Shown here one piece after another: positions 8,745 to 16,149 of a DNA stretch of 64,000 nucleotides. Below the pieces are notes generated by a model. It was not told the origin of the DNA and did not search any database. It saw only the letters and a list, made by a program, of their open reading frames with translations. The first letter of the stretch is position 1. Every line of letters starts with the position of its first letter. The position numbers and the translations under genes were made by a program. This stretch comes from Occallatibacter riparius (GTDB taxonomy: Bacteria > Acidobacteriota > Terriglobia > Terriglobales > Acidobacteriaceae): positions 2,356,001 through 2,420,000 of the forward strand of contig NZ_CP093313.1 in the NCBI RefSeq assembly GCF_025264625.1, in the 5' to 3' direction.

Positions 8745-9434
8745 ATGGGAAAAATCATCGCAATGATTCCGGCACGTATGGGCTCGCAACGGTTGGCCCA
8801 AAAGAACCTCCGCACTTTGCGCGGTGTGCCCTTGATCGTTCGTGCCATTCGCAAGTGCCAGGAAGCCAATTGCTTCGATGAGATATGGGTGAATTCAGAG
8901 GATGCGGCCTTCGCGCCCATTGCCCAGGTAGAGGGCGTGGGGTTCCATCAGCGCCCGGCGGAGCTGGGCAATAATCAGGCTACCTCCGAAGACTTCGTCA
9001 AGGAGTTCTTCCGCGCTCACGACTGCGAGCGATTGGCGCAGGTGCATTCCATTGCGCCGCTCCTTACCGCAGCCGAAGTGAAAGCCTTCATGGACGCGTG
9101 GCTGAACAGCAGTCACGACGTCATGCTCTCGTGCATTCACGACCAAATTGAAGTTGCGTATCAGAATAAGCCCGTCAACTTCAGCTTTGCCGAAAAGACA
9201 AATAGCCAGGACCTGCAGCCAACGCAACGCATCACCTGGTCCATCACCGGTTGGAAGCGAGCGAGTTTTCTCGAAGCTGCTGCAGCGGACAAGAACTCCA
9301 CGTATTACGGTTCTGTCGGATTCTATCCGGTGAGTTCGATCTCCGGACACGTAATCAAGACGCAGACCGATCTCGATATCGCCGAGGCGCTCTTGAATAT
9401 CATCGAGCCGGCTGCGGTGACGGTCAGCCAATGA
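8745..9434 (+). CDS. CMP-sugar-acid cytidylyltransferase (NeuA/KdsB-like)
   Basis: 229 residues of the CTP_transf_3 family. The nucleotide-binding N-terminus AMIPARMGSQRLAQKNL matches the IPARxGSKRLxxKN signature of CMP-sialate and CMP-Kdo synthetases, and a QVHSIAPLLTAAEV segment corresponds to the family's QxTSP loop. The C-terminal half departs from both NeuA and KdsB, so the activated acid is unclear. No NeuB or KdsA condensing enzyme is encoded in the window, and a normal KdsB is present at 56031, so this one is unlikely to serve lipid A-core Kdo. It begins 6 nt after the phosphatase gene and overlaps the next gene by ATGA (9431-9434). Confidence 0.75.
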   Translation: MGKIIAMIPARMGSQRLAQKNLRTLRGVPLIVRAIRKCQEANCFDEIWVNSEDAAFAPIAQVEGVGFHQRPAELGNNQATSEDFVKEFFRAHDCERLAQVHSIAPLLTAAEVKAFMDAWLNSSHDVMLSCIHDQIEVAYQNKPVNFSFAEKTNSQDLQPTQRITWSITGWKRASFLEAAAADKNSTYYGSVGFYPVSSISGHVIKTQTDLDIAEALLNIIEPAAVTVSQ

Positions 9435-10378
9435 GCAAACAGGTACTCGTCTCCAGCCTAATGATGCTCAAGGAGCGGGCACGCTTTGAGTCTGAAATGG
9501 CCGCGAAGGGCTGGACGCCGGTCTTTGCTGACGTCGATCAGTTTCTTTCTGAAGAGCAATGCCTTCAGTATGCCGGTCGGTTTGACGCATGGCTCGCCGG
9601 CGACGATCGCATTACTCGAAATGTGCTTTCAGCGTTCCTGCCGCGCCTGAAGGGAATCGCAAAATGGGGTACGGGCGTGGACAGCATCGACCTCGCAGCA
9701 GCACGCGAACTGCAGGTTCCGGTACTCAACACAGCGGGTGCCTTTTCTGAAGCGGTGTCAGAGGTGGCGCTAGGCTACATGCTGATGCTGACCCGGCATC
9801 TGCTGGAAGTGGACCGCGCAGTCCGCAACGGAGAATGGCCGAAGCCGTGCGGGCTTGGACTTTACGGCCGTGTGTGCGGCCTGATTGGCTTTGGCGCCAT
9901 CGGGCAGGGAATCGCCAGGCGCGCGAAGGGTTGCGGCATGTCGATCCTCGCCTATGATCCTCCTCTCCGCGCCAAAGGCGGCGTGAAAGACGGACCGCTC
10001 GCTGAGACTGAGTTTGTGGATCTCAACCGCCTGGTCGCGGAGAGTGACATAGTCTGCCTGGCATGCAATCTGACTCCCGAGAACCGGCACATGATCGGCG
10101 AGAAGCAACTCAAGGCGATGAAGAACGACGCCATCCTGGTGAATGTGGGCCGTGGCCCTCTCGTCGATGAAACAGCGCTCATCGCCGCTCTGACTGCGGG
10201 TGAAATTGCCGGAGCCGGCCTCGACGTATTCGAAGTAGAGCCTCTGCCTGCAGGCAGTCCATTGCGCCGCCTGCCTCATGTGGTGCTCGGCAGTCATAAC
10301 GCCAACAATCTCCATTCAGCGGTCGAGTACGTCCACAGCAACACGATGAACAATCTGGCCAGGATATTGGGGCAGTAA
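9431..10378 (+). CDS. D-isomer-specific 2-hydroxyacid dehydrogenase (SerA-like)
   Basis: 315 residues. It has the nucleotide-binding motif GLIGFGAIGQGIARRA, the active-site segment VNVGRGPLVDETAL with its Arg, and the family Glu and His (DVFEVEPLP...GSHNAN). These enzymes interconvert 2-keto and D-2-hydroxy acids with NAD(P)H. With the hydratase-like and cytidylyltransferase genes it supports chemistry on a 2-keto acid in this sub-cluster. The ATG overlaps the preceding stop, which fixes the start. Housekeeping phosphoglycerate dehydrogenase is less likely given the context and the lack of an ACT domain. Confidence 0.8.
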   Translation: MSKQVLVSSLMMLKERARFESEMAAKGWTPVFADVDQFLSEEQCLQYAGRFDAWLAGDDRITRNVLSAFLPRLKGIAKWGTGVDSIDLAAARELQVPVLNTAGAFSEAVSEVALGYMLMLTRHLLEVDRAVRNGEWPKPCGLGLYGRVCGLIGFGAIGQGIARRAKGCGMSILAYDPPLRAKGGVKDGPLAETEFVDLNRLVAESDIVCLACNLTPENRHMIGEKQLKAMKNDAILVNVGRGPLVDETALIAALTAGEIAGAGLDVFEVEPLPAGSPLRRLPHVVLGSHNANNLHSAVEYVHSNTMNNLARILGQ

Positions 10379-10379
10379 C

Positions 10380-11588
10380 ATGTCCGCGCCGCGAGTTCTC
10401 ATTGTCAGCGAGCACCTCAGCCGCGGTTACTCCGGCGGTCGCTATCATTCGTGGATGATGGCGGAGGCATTGGCTGCGGCGGGAGCGGACGTTACCGTAT
10501 GGACCGACAACGAGCCATTCCTGATGCGGGATTTCCTAGAGTTTCCCGCCCATGAACAAATACGGCTTCATGTTGATCCAAGCTTTCGCCAGGGCCCTAA
10601 CGGACGATTCGATGTGGTATTTCTGGTGCCCAGTCTGCGCCTTGATTGGAGTGTGTATGCGGCCGCAGTATCGACGGCGAATTCGCTTTCGGTCCCGCTG
10701 GTATTTCTCGATTTCGAGGCGCCTTCATGGTACAACGCCGAGAATGTGAGTAAGCGCTCATGGCCGCGGGTTTTGCCATGGAGAATATCGGCGCACTTTG
10801 CCGAAGTAATCCTTTCAACCACAGCTTTCGGATCGCAAAAGGCACGCCAGTACTATCACCCAGGTGGGGGGGGCGAAGCTTTCTCGCAATGCTATTGCGC
10901 TATCAACAACTTCGCTGCCGATGAGGCCCCAAGTGATCGCCAGAATCAGATCATTTGTATTACAAGAATGGATCGCACTACTCCTCACAAGGGCGCAACC
11001 GACCTCATGGAACTCATGTGCGATGAGCTACGAGGCTATAAAATACTGGTAATTGGATCTATTCCGAATGACGTGAAGCAGCAACTCGAGAATAGAGCTG
11101 CTGCTCATGGTATGAGCTTTAGCAGCAGAAAGGGCCTAACGGATCTAGAGAAATTCCGTGAGATCAAATCGTCGCGACTGATGGTGTTTCTATCGCACTT
11201 CGAGGGTTTCGGTTATCCTCCCGTTGAAGCCCTTTACAGTGGGATTCCCTGTATTGCTCGCCCGCTCCCTGTTCTGCGCGAAGTCAACGGCGAACACCTC
11301 CATTATCTTTCAGAAGGCGTTTCCCTGGGGCCTTTCGCTGCGCGGGTACTTTCAGAAACTGGAGGCCAAGCGTCACCTGAGGCTCGGGCTCGAGCAGCCC
11401 AGGTAGCGAGATTTGACAGGTATGTCATGAGCTTGAGCACCTTATTGTCCCATCTGCAATTGACACCCAAACGTCGGCGTAAGAGAGCCAGCATGTTTCT
11501 ATTTGTCAGCGCTAGCCGATTCACCAGCTTGCTTCACCGCGGGGTTTCCACGCTCCGAGCCTGGCAAGGGATGCCTCGCACGAGTTAA
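10380..11588 (+). CDS. GT4-family glycosyltransferase with internal G8 tract
   Basis: 402 residues with a GT-B fold. The N-terminal domain starts VLIVSEHLSRGYSGGRYHSW. The C-terminal nucleotide-binding domain has ICITRMDRTTPHKGATDL and the E-x7-E region FLSHFEGFGYPPVEALYSG, typical of retaining GT4 enzymes. It begins one base after the dehydrogenase stop. An eight-G run at 10866-10873 encodes Gly-Gly-Gly in a loop near residue 163; a slip there would truncate the protein. It would add a sugar to the lipid-linked repeat unit on the cytoplasmic face. The codon third positions look less GC-biased than in the second half of the window. Confidence 0.82.
   Translation: MSAPRVLIVSEHLSRGYSGGRYHSWMMAEALAAAGADVTVWTDNEPFLMRDFLEFPAHEQIRLHVDPSFRQGPNGRFDVVFLVPSLRLDWSVYAAAVSTANSLSVPLVFLDFEAPSWYNAENVSKRSWPRVLPWRISAHFAEVILSTTAFGSQKARQYYHPGGGGEAFSQCYCAINNFAADEAPSDRQNQIICITRMDRTTPHKGATDLMELMCDELRGYKILVIGSIPNDVKQQLENRAAAHGMSFSSRKGLTDLEKFREIKSSRLMVFLSHFEGFGYPPVEALYSGIPCIARPLPVLREVNGEHLHYLSEGVSLGPFAARVLSETGGQASPEARARAAQVARFDRYVMSLSTLLSHLQLTPKRRRKRASMFLFVSASRFTSLLHRGVSTLRAWQGMPRTS
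10866..10873 (+). repeat. G8 homopolymer inside glycosyltransferase gene
   Basis: Eight consecutive G after CAGGT. In the reading frame it codes for glycines in the GT4 protein. The frame is intact here. Homopolymeric G tracts of this length in glycosyltransferase genes mediate slipped-strand phase variation in some bacteria; whether this one varies is unknown. Confidence 0.6.
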
Positions 11589-11657
11589 TGAATGTGTCCT
11601 AAGACTCACTGTTCCAATGGCGACAACTTCAGCAGGCCCTTACTAAGGGGAGAACAT

Positions 11658-12683
11658 ATGCCCGACATCTCCGTATGTATTCCGGTATACAACCGAAGAG
11701 ACTTCATTCTCAATGCTGTGCAGTCCGCGCTCAACCAAGAGGTAGACGGCCTCGAGGTTGTGATCGTTGACAATCGCTCCGACGACGGAACCTGGGAGTT
11801 ATTGCAGGCCATCTCCGATCCGCGTGTTCGTGTTTATCAAAACGAAACCAACGTCGGAATGATCAATAATTTCACTCGCTCATGCAACCTTGCGGAAGGC
11901 GAGTTCCTGCTGATGCTATGTTCAGATGATCGTCTGTGCCCAGGATTCTTGAAGCACGGGATTAACTTGATGCGCACAACTCCAAGCGCAGCACTGCTAA
12001 GCAGCGTCGGTCGATTCGTTGATCCCAACGGGAATTGTACTGGGCTCAACGTGAGTACGATTCCGCCCGGTCTCTACGATGGTATCAGCGCTAAACGCGC
12101 GTTCTTCGAGTTCACGGGCCGCTACAAATCGAGCATCTTTAACTATCCAGCCGGAATCATGATGAGGCGATCTGTATACAAGAAGATGTCACCTTTTAGC
12201 CTCGAAGTTGGCGATCCGACAGATGCCGACATGTGGATACGATGCTTAAGAGACGGAGATTTTCTGGTAACTGATTATGTCGGTTGTGAAATCACTCGCC
12301 ACTTCAACCAAAGAGGCGCGGAGAGTTTCAGAGCGGGCCGCTATTTTGAGGAACTTTTGAAGATGACAGTAAAGCATCTTCGAGAAAGAGAAGATGCAGA
12401 TGTTCGCAAGCGTTTTTTGCATCTGCTCGGGGGGACTGCATTCCCTTGGGCCTTCAACGGATATCTCAAGGGCGATAAATCTGTGTGGAGCAGAACTCGC
12501 GAATTTGGCTGGAATATTCCAGAGATGGCGATCGCGTATGCTGAGCGATGGATGTATCGCGTCCGAGCTAAGTTGGGATTCGTCACGGTCCCAGGCCTTA
12601 AGCGTATCGACCGCCCTAGCCCCCTGACTGGCGGGCTGAGCCATGATTTTGACGGAATACGACTAGGAGGAGAACGACCGTGA
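11658..12683 (+). CDS. GT2-family glycosyltransferase
   Basis: 341 residues with a GT-A fold. The N-terminus ISVCIPVYNRRDFILNAV, the VVIVDNRSDDGT segment (nucleotide-binding Asp) and the MLCSDDRL metal-binding DxD-like motif identify family 2; PTDADMWIRCLRDG supplies the later acidic residue. I chose ATG 11658 because AAGGGGAGA lies just before it; an in-frame ATG at 11592 would add 22 residues that do not look like the family. Its stop overlaps the GTG of the next gene (GTGA, 12680-12683). It probably adds one residue of the repeat unit. Confidence 0.83.
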   Translation: MPDISVCIPVYNRRDFILNAVQSALNQEVDGLEVVIVDNRSDDGTWELLQAISDPRVRVYQNETNVGMINNFTRSCNLAEGEFLLMLCSDDRLCPGFLKHGINLMRTTPSAALLSSVGRFVDPNGNCTGLNVSTIPPGLYDGISAKRAFFEFTGRYKSSIFNYPAGIMMRRSVYKKMSPFSLEVGDPTDADMWIRCLRDGDFLVTDYVGCEITRHFNQRGAESFRAGRYFEELLKMTVKHLREREDADVRKRFLHLLGGTAFPWAFNGYLKGDKSVWSRTREFGWNIPEMAIAYAERWMYRVRAKLGFVTVPGLKRIDRPSPLTGGLSHDFDGIRLGGERP

Positions 12684-13456
12684 AAGTAGTGTTGCTGGCA
12701 GGAGGATTGGGCACCCGCTTGGCCGAAGAGACCCAACTGAAGCCGAAACCTATGGTGGAGATAGGTGGATACCCCATACTTTGGCATATCATGAACATCT
12801 ATTCTCATCACGGGCTAAACGACTTCATTATTTGCCTCGGGTATAAGGGCTACATAATCAAGGAATACTTCGCTAACTTCGTTCAGCATCGGTCGGATAT
12901 GAGTATCGACCTTTCCACTGGTAAAATGGAGTACCTTGGATCGCGGGATCTTCCTTCGTGGAAAGTCACTCTGATAGATACCGGACAAGATACGATGACG
13001 GGCGGCCGTTTGCGCCGCGTTGGGCATCTGCTGCCGCCTGGTGAACCGTTCTGCCTCACGTATGGCGACGGAGTCGCAGACGTGGATATCACGGAACTCC
13101 TTGCGTTTCACAAGAAGCATGGTTTGCTGGCCACGCTGACCGCAGTTCAGCCTCCTAGCCGCTATGGCGTAACTATGGTTGAAGGTGATCGAGTTAAGCG
13201 CTTTGTCGAGAAACCTCCGGGTGAGGGCGGTCGGATCAACGGGGGATTTTTTGTGCTCGATCCGCGCGTTATTGAGCGTATCGAAGGGGACGCCACCGTG
13301 TGGGAAGCGCAGCCGATGGTGAGCCTGGCAGAAGATGGCCAACTTGGAGCCTACAGGCACAACGGCTTCTGGCATCCGATGGACACCCTGCGCGACAAGC
13401 AGCATTTAGAGGCTTTGTGGATGGAAAGGAAGGCGCCATGGAAAGTCTGGCAATAG
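12680..13456 (+). CDS. rfbF: Glucose-1-phosphate cytidylyltransferase
   Basis: 258 residues, full length for RfbF/DdhA. It forms CDP-glucose from CTP and glucose 1-phosphate. The N-terminal LAGGLGTRLAEET and KPKPMVEIGGYPILWHIM are the pyrophosphorylase signature, and ICLGYKGYIIKEYF and the GGFFVLDP region are typical of the CDP-glucose branch. It starts with GTG overlapping the upstream stop and overlaps the CDP-glucose dehydratase gene by 19 nt, so the two steps are translationally linked. Confidence 0.93.
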   Translation: MKVVLLAGGLGTRLAEETQLKPKPMVEIGGYPILWHIMNIYSHHGLNDFIICLGYKGYIIKEYFANFVQHRSDMSIDLSTGKMEYLGSRDLPSWKVTLIDTGQDTMTGGRLRRVGHLLPPGEPFCLTYGDGVADVDITELLAFHKKHGLLATLTAVQPPSRYGVTMVEGDRVKRFVEKPPGEGGRINGGFFVLDPRVIERIEGDATVWEAQPMVSLAEDGQLGAYRHNGFWHPMDTLRDKQHLEALWMERKAPWKVWQ

Positions 13457-14523
13457 GCCGCCTGCCTGATACGTCATTCTGGCGCCGGCAGCGCGTTTTT
13501 CTAACCGGTCACACGGGATTCAAAGGAACGTGGCTAGCTCTCTGGCTCGAGATGATGGGCGCGGAGGTGTGTGGATATTCGCATCCTCCCGAAACTACAC
13601 CAAATCTCTTTGATAACGTCCAGCCCGTTGCCGGCATGCGTTCTGAGATTGGCGACATTCGCGATCTCGAAGATCTGCGCCGTGTCGTCCGCAACTTCGG
13701 CCCGACGATTGCTCTCCACATGGCGGCGCAGCCTCTGGTGCGACGTTCCTATAGGAATCCAGTGGAGACCATGGCTGAGAATGTTATGGGGACGGCCAAT
13801 GTTCTGGAAGCTCTACGTTCAGCTGCCGAATTGCAGGCCATTGTTGTGATTACAACGGATAAGGTGTACCGCAATCTTGAGACGGGCCGCGCATTTGTCG
13901 AAGACGATCCTCTAGGCGGACATGACCCCTACTCCGCGTCGAAAGCCGCCGCTGAGATAGTCACGTCGAGTTGGTCGCAGAGCTTCTTTCAGGAAAAGGG
14001 AGTTGCGGTTGCCACGGCGAGAGCTGGCAATGTTGTTGGAGGAGGCGACTGGTCGGAGGACCGGCTGATTCCTGACATCTGGCGAGCCAATCAGAAAGGC
14101 GAAGCGTTGGTCCTGCGGTATCCCAGGTCGACTCGACCCTGGGAGCATGTGTTGGAGCCGTTGTGTGGGTACCTGCTTTTTGCAGAAGCGCTTACCGAGC
14201 GGCGTCCCGCTCTTCCTGATGCCCTCAACTTTGGTCCGCCGCCCGAAGACGAGCTGCCGGTTGCAGAGGTGGCCGACCTCGTTGCATCCGCCCTGGGAGC
14301 GGAAGTGGGCTGGGTGCCGGCGGAAAACGTCGAGTTTGTGGAGATGCGCTCGTTGGCGCTCGACGCGAGCCTGGCGACACGGACCTTGGGCTGGAGACCA
14401 CGACTGAATACAAGACAGGCGCTCGAATGGACTGCGGCCTGGTATAAGGCCTTCGATGAGGGTGGCAGCCCGCGCGAACTTATTGAGCGGCAGATTACTC
14501 GATACATTTCGGAGACAGAATGA
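13438..14523 (+). CDS. rfbG: CDP-glucose 4,6-dehydratase
   Basis: 361 residues, an extended SDR that converts CDP-glucose to CDP-4-keto-6-deoxyglucose. VFLTGHTGFKGTWLALWL (about 20-37) holds the NAD motif characteristic of RfbG. VITTDKVYRN carries the catalytic Thr/Asp region, and Y165-x3-K169 (PYSASKAAAE) the catalytic pair. The RYPRSTRPWEHVLEPL segment is RfbG-specific. The ATG at 13438 was chosen because it gives the normal family N-terminus; longer in-frame starts lie well inside rfbF. The stop overlaps the next ATG (ATGA, 14520-14523). Confidence 0.93.
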   Translation: MESLAIGRLPDTSFWRRQRVFLTGHTGFKGTWLALWLEMMGAEVCGYSHPPETTPNLFDNVQPVAGMRSEIGDIRDLEDLRRVVRNFGPTIALHMAAQPLVRRSYRNPVETMAENVMGTANVLEALRSAAELQAIVVITTDKVYRNLETGRAFVEDDPLGGHDPYSASKAAAEIVTSSWSQSFFQEKGVAVATARAGNVVGGGDWSEDRLIPDIWRANQKGEALVLRYPRSTRPWEHVLEPLCGYLLFAEALTERRPALPDALNFGPPPEDELPVAEVADLVASALGAEVGWVPAENVEFVEMRSLALDASLATRTLGWRPRLNTRQALEWTAAWYKAFDEGGSPRELIERQITRYISETE

Positions 14524-15086
14524 GATTCGAGTCAACCTTGATCACGGGGGTGTTCCTTATTAGTCCCGAAGAGAGGCGCGACGACCGAGGATTCTTCGCG
14601 CGCATGTTCTGTACTGAAGAGTTTGCTGCTCGAGGACTTGAGACGCGAGTGGCGCAGGCAAACATATCTTCAAATGTTCGGAGGGGAACCTTGCGTGGCA
14701 TGCATTATCAGTTAGGGGCCGCTGCCGAAGTGAAGATTGTGCGCTGCACGAAGGGCGCAATCTGGGATGTAGCTTTGGACATTCGCCCGGATTCGCCCAC
14801 CTTTGGTCGATCGTTCGGCACGGAACTGACTGCTGAAAATCATCGCATGTTGTATATCCCTCGCGGCTGCGCCCACGGTTTCATCACCTTAACGGAAGAC
14901 ACGGAAGTCTTTTATCTTGTCAGCTCGCCCTATACGGCAGCAGAGGAGCGCAGCATCCGTTGGAATGATCCGCGGTTTGGAATCGCATGGCCTGCCACAG
15001 TCGAACAGATCTCGCCTAAGGATGCGGCCACTCCCGACTTCAATGAGGAGAGCAACGGAATCGAGCGGCTCCGAGGGTTGATCTAG
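14520..15086 (+). CDS. RmlC-like 4-keto-6-deoxyhexose 3,5-epimerase
   Basis: 188 residues, a cupin of the dTDP-4-dehydrorhamnose 3,5-epimerase family. LRGMHYQ places the catalytic His at residue 62. Also seen are the DVALDIRPDSPTFG strand, YIPRGCAHGFITL and the Tyr-containing VFYLVSSPYTAAEE region. It sits directly after rfbF and rfbG and no dTDP-glucose genes are present, so its substrate is probably CDP-4-keto-6-deoxyglucose rather than the dTDP form; epimerisation at C3 and/or C5 would lead toward a 6-deoxy-L-hexose or a D-gulo/D-allo configuration. It is followed without gap by the SDR gene at 15087. Confidence 0.82.
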   Translation: MRFESTLITGVFLISPEERRDDRGFFARMFCTEEFAARGLETRVAQANISSNVRRGTLRGMHYQLGAAAEVKIVRCTKGAIWDVALDIRPDSPTFGRSFGTELTAENHRMLYIPRGCAHGFITLTEDTEVFYLVSSPYTAAEERSIRWNDPRFGIAWPATVEQISPKDAATPDFNEESNGIERLRGLI

Positions 15087-15995
15087 ATGCCCGAGACAAT
15101 CATTGTCACCGGAGCGCACGGGCTCATTGGCTCCGCTGTGTGTAGACTGTTTGCGAAAACCTACACAGTAAGCACAATAGGGCGCAGGGCGCCGGCGAAC
15201 ATGATCGCGGACATCGCTGATCCAGCCACTATCGAGCGACTTGATCTGACCGGCGCCAAGTGTCTGATTCATTGTGCAGGGATCGTAGATGAGGACTTTT
15301 CCAATCCCGCTCGTGCCTTCCGCCAGGCTATCGAGGGTATGGCTGCGCTGGTCCGTCGGGCAAAACAGGATGGGGTGCGGCGTTTTGTCTACATCTCTTC
15401 TGCGCACGTCTACGGACCGTTTGCAGGCGAGATCGATGAGAACTCTCGTCCCAACCCATTGCATGACTATGCAATAGCGCACTTTGCTAGCGAGCAGATC
15501 CTGCGCCGCGCGACGACGGACGAGTTTATCGGTTGCGCTATCAGGCCCTGCGCAGTCTTCGGTATTCCCGCCGATCTGGATCGCTTTCGCAGGTGGGCGC
15601 TGATCCCCTTCGGCTTCCCGCGGGCCGCAGTGCACGACGGAGTGATCGGCCTCGCTTCGCGCGGACTGCAGCGCCGCAACTTTATCGGCTCAGATGATAT
15701 AGCGAGAGCGATCTCTCTTTGGCTGGAGCAGGAGCAGGTGGCTCGCTTCACTGGCATCAACGCGGTGGGACAGACCAGTATGACAGTTCTGGATTTTGCC
15801 AACATGTGCGCCGCTTCTGCTGAACGCATCACCGGCCGTGCCACCCGTGTGACGCGCCCCGACGGGGTGGATCCAGCGCCGGACAACTTCGATTACAGGA
15901 CAATCGATCCGCGGTTTGTAGGCCATTCCTCGCTACCTGACTTTGTCGATCGGATGTGTGCGTTGATGCATACTCCTGATAGGCAATTCCAGTAG
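15087..15995 (+). CDS. NAD-dependent epimerase/dehydratase-family protein with Lys-to-His change
   Basis: 302 residues of an extended SDR. The N-terminus IIVTGAHGLIGSAVCRLF contains the NAD motif, and ISSAHVYG the catalytic Ser-type segment. The catalytic Tyr-x3-Lys is Tyr128-x3-His132 here (DYAIAHFASE), and the bases read cleanly as CAC. Position suggests that it reduces the 4-keto group of the epimerised CDP-6-deoxyhexose, closing the CDP-sugar branch. The His at the Lys position may still bind the cofactor ribose, or the protein may not be a standard reductase. The ATG follows the previous stop directly. Confidence 0.78.
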   Translation: MPETIIVTGAHGLIGSAVCRLFAKTYTVSTIGRRAPANMIADIADPATIERLDLTGAKCLIHCAGIVDEDFSNPARAFRQAIEGMAALVRRAKQDGVRRFVYISSAHVYGPFAGEIDENSRPNPLHDYAIAHFASEQILRRATTDEFIGCAIRPCAVFGIPADLDRFRRWALIPFGFPRAAVHDGVIGLASRGLQRRNFIGSDDIARAISLWLEQEQVARFTGINAVGQTSMTVLDFANMCAASAERITGRATRVTRPDGVDPAPDNFDYRTIDPRFVGHSSLPDFVDRMCALMHTPDRQFQ

Positions 15996-16149
15996 CCTGC
16001 GCCGGATGGTCACTCCGTGCGCGAATCCATAGGACGTGATGCATGCCGGGAAATTACTATGGATCTTAGCCGGGGGAACCCATCCGGGCTCTCGGTCTGA
16101 TTCGAGCCGCTCCGTCAAGACCCTCACCAGCTCCAGAACTTTGAGATCC

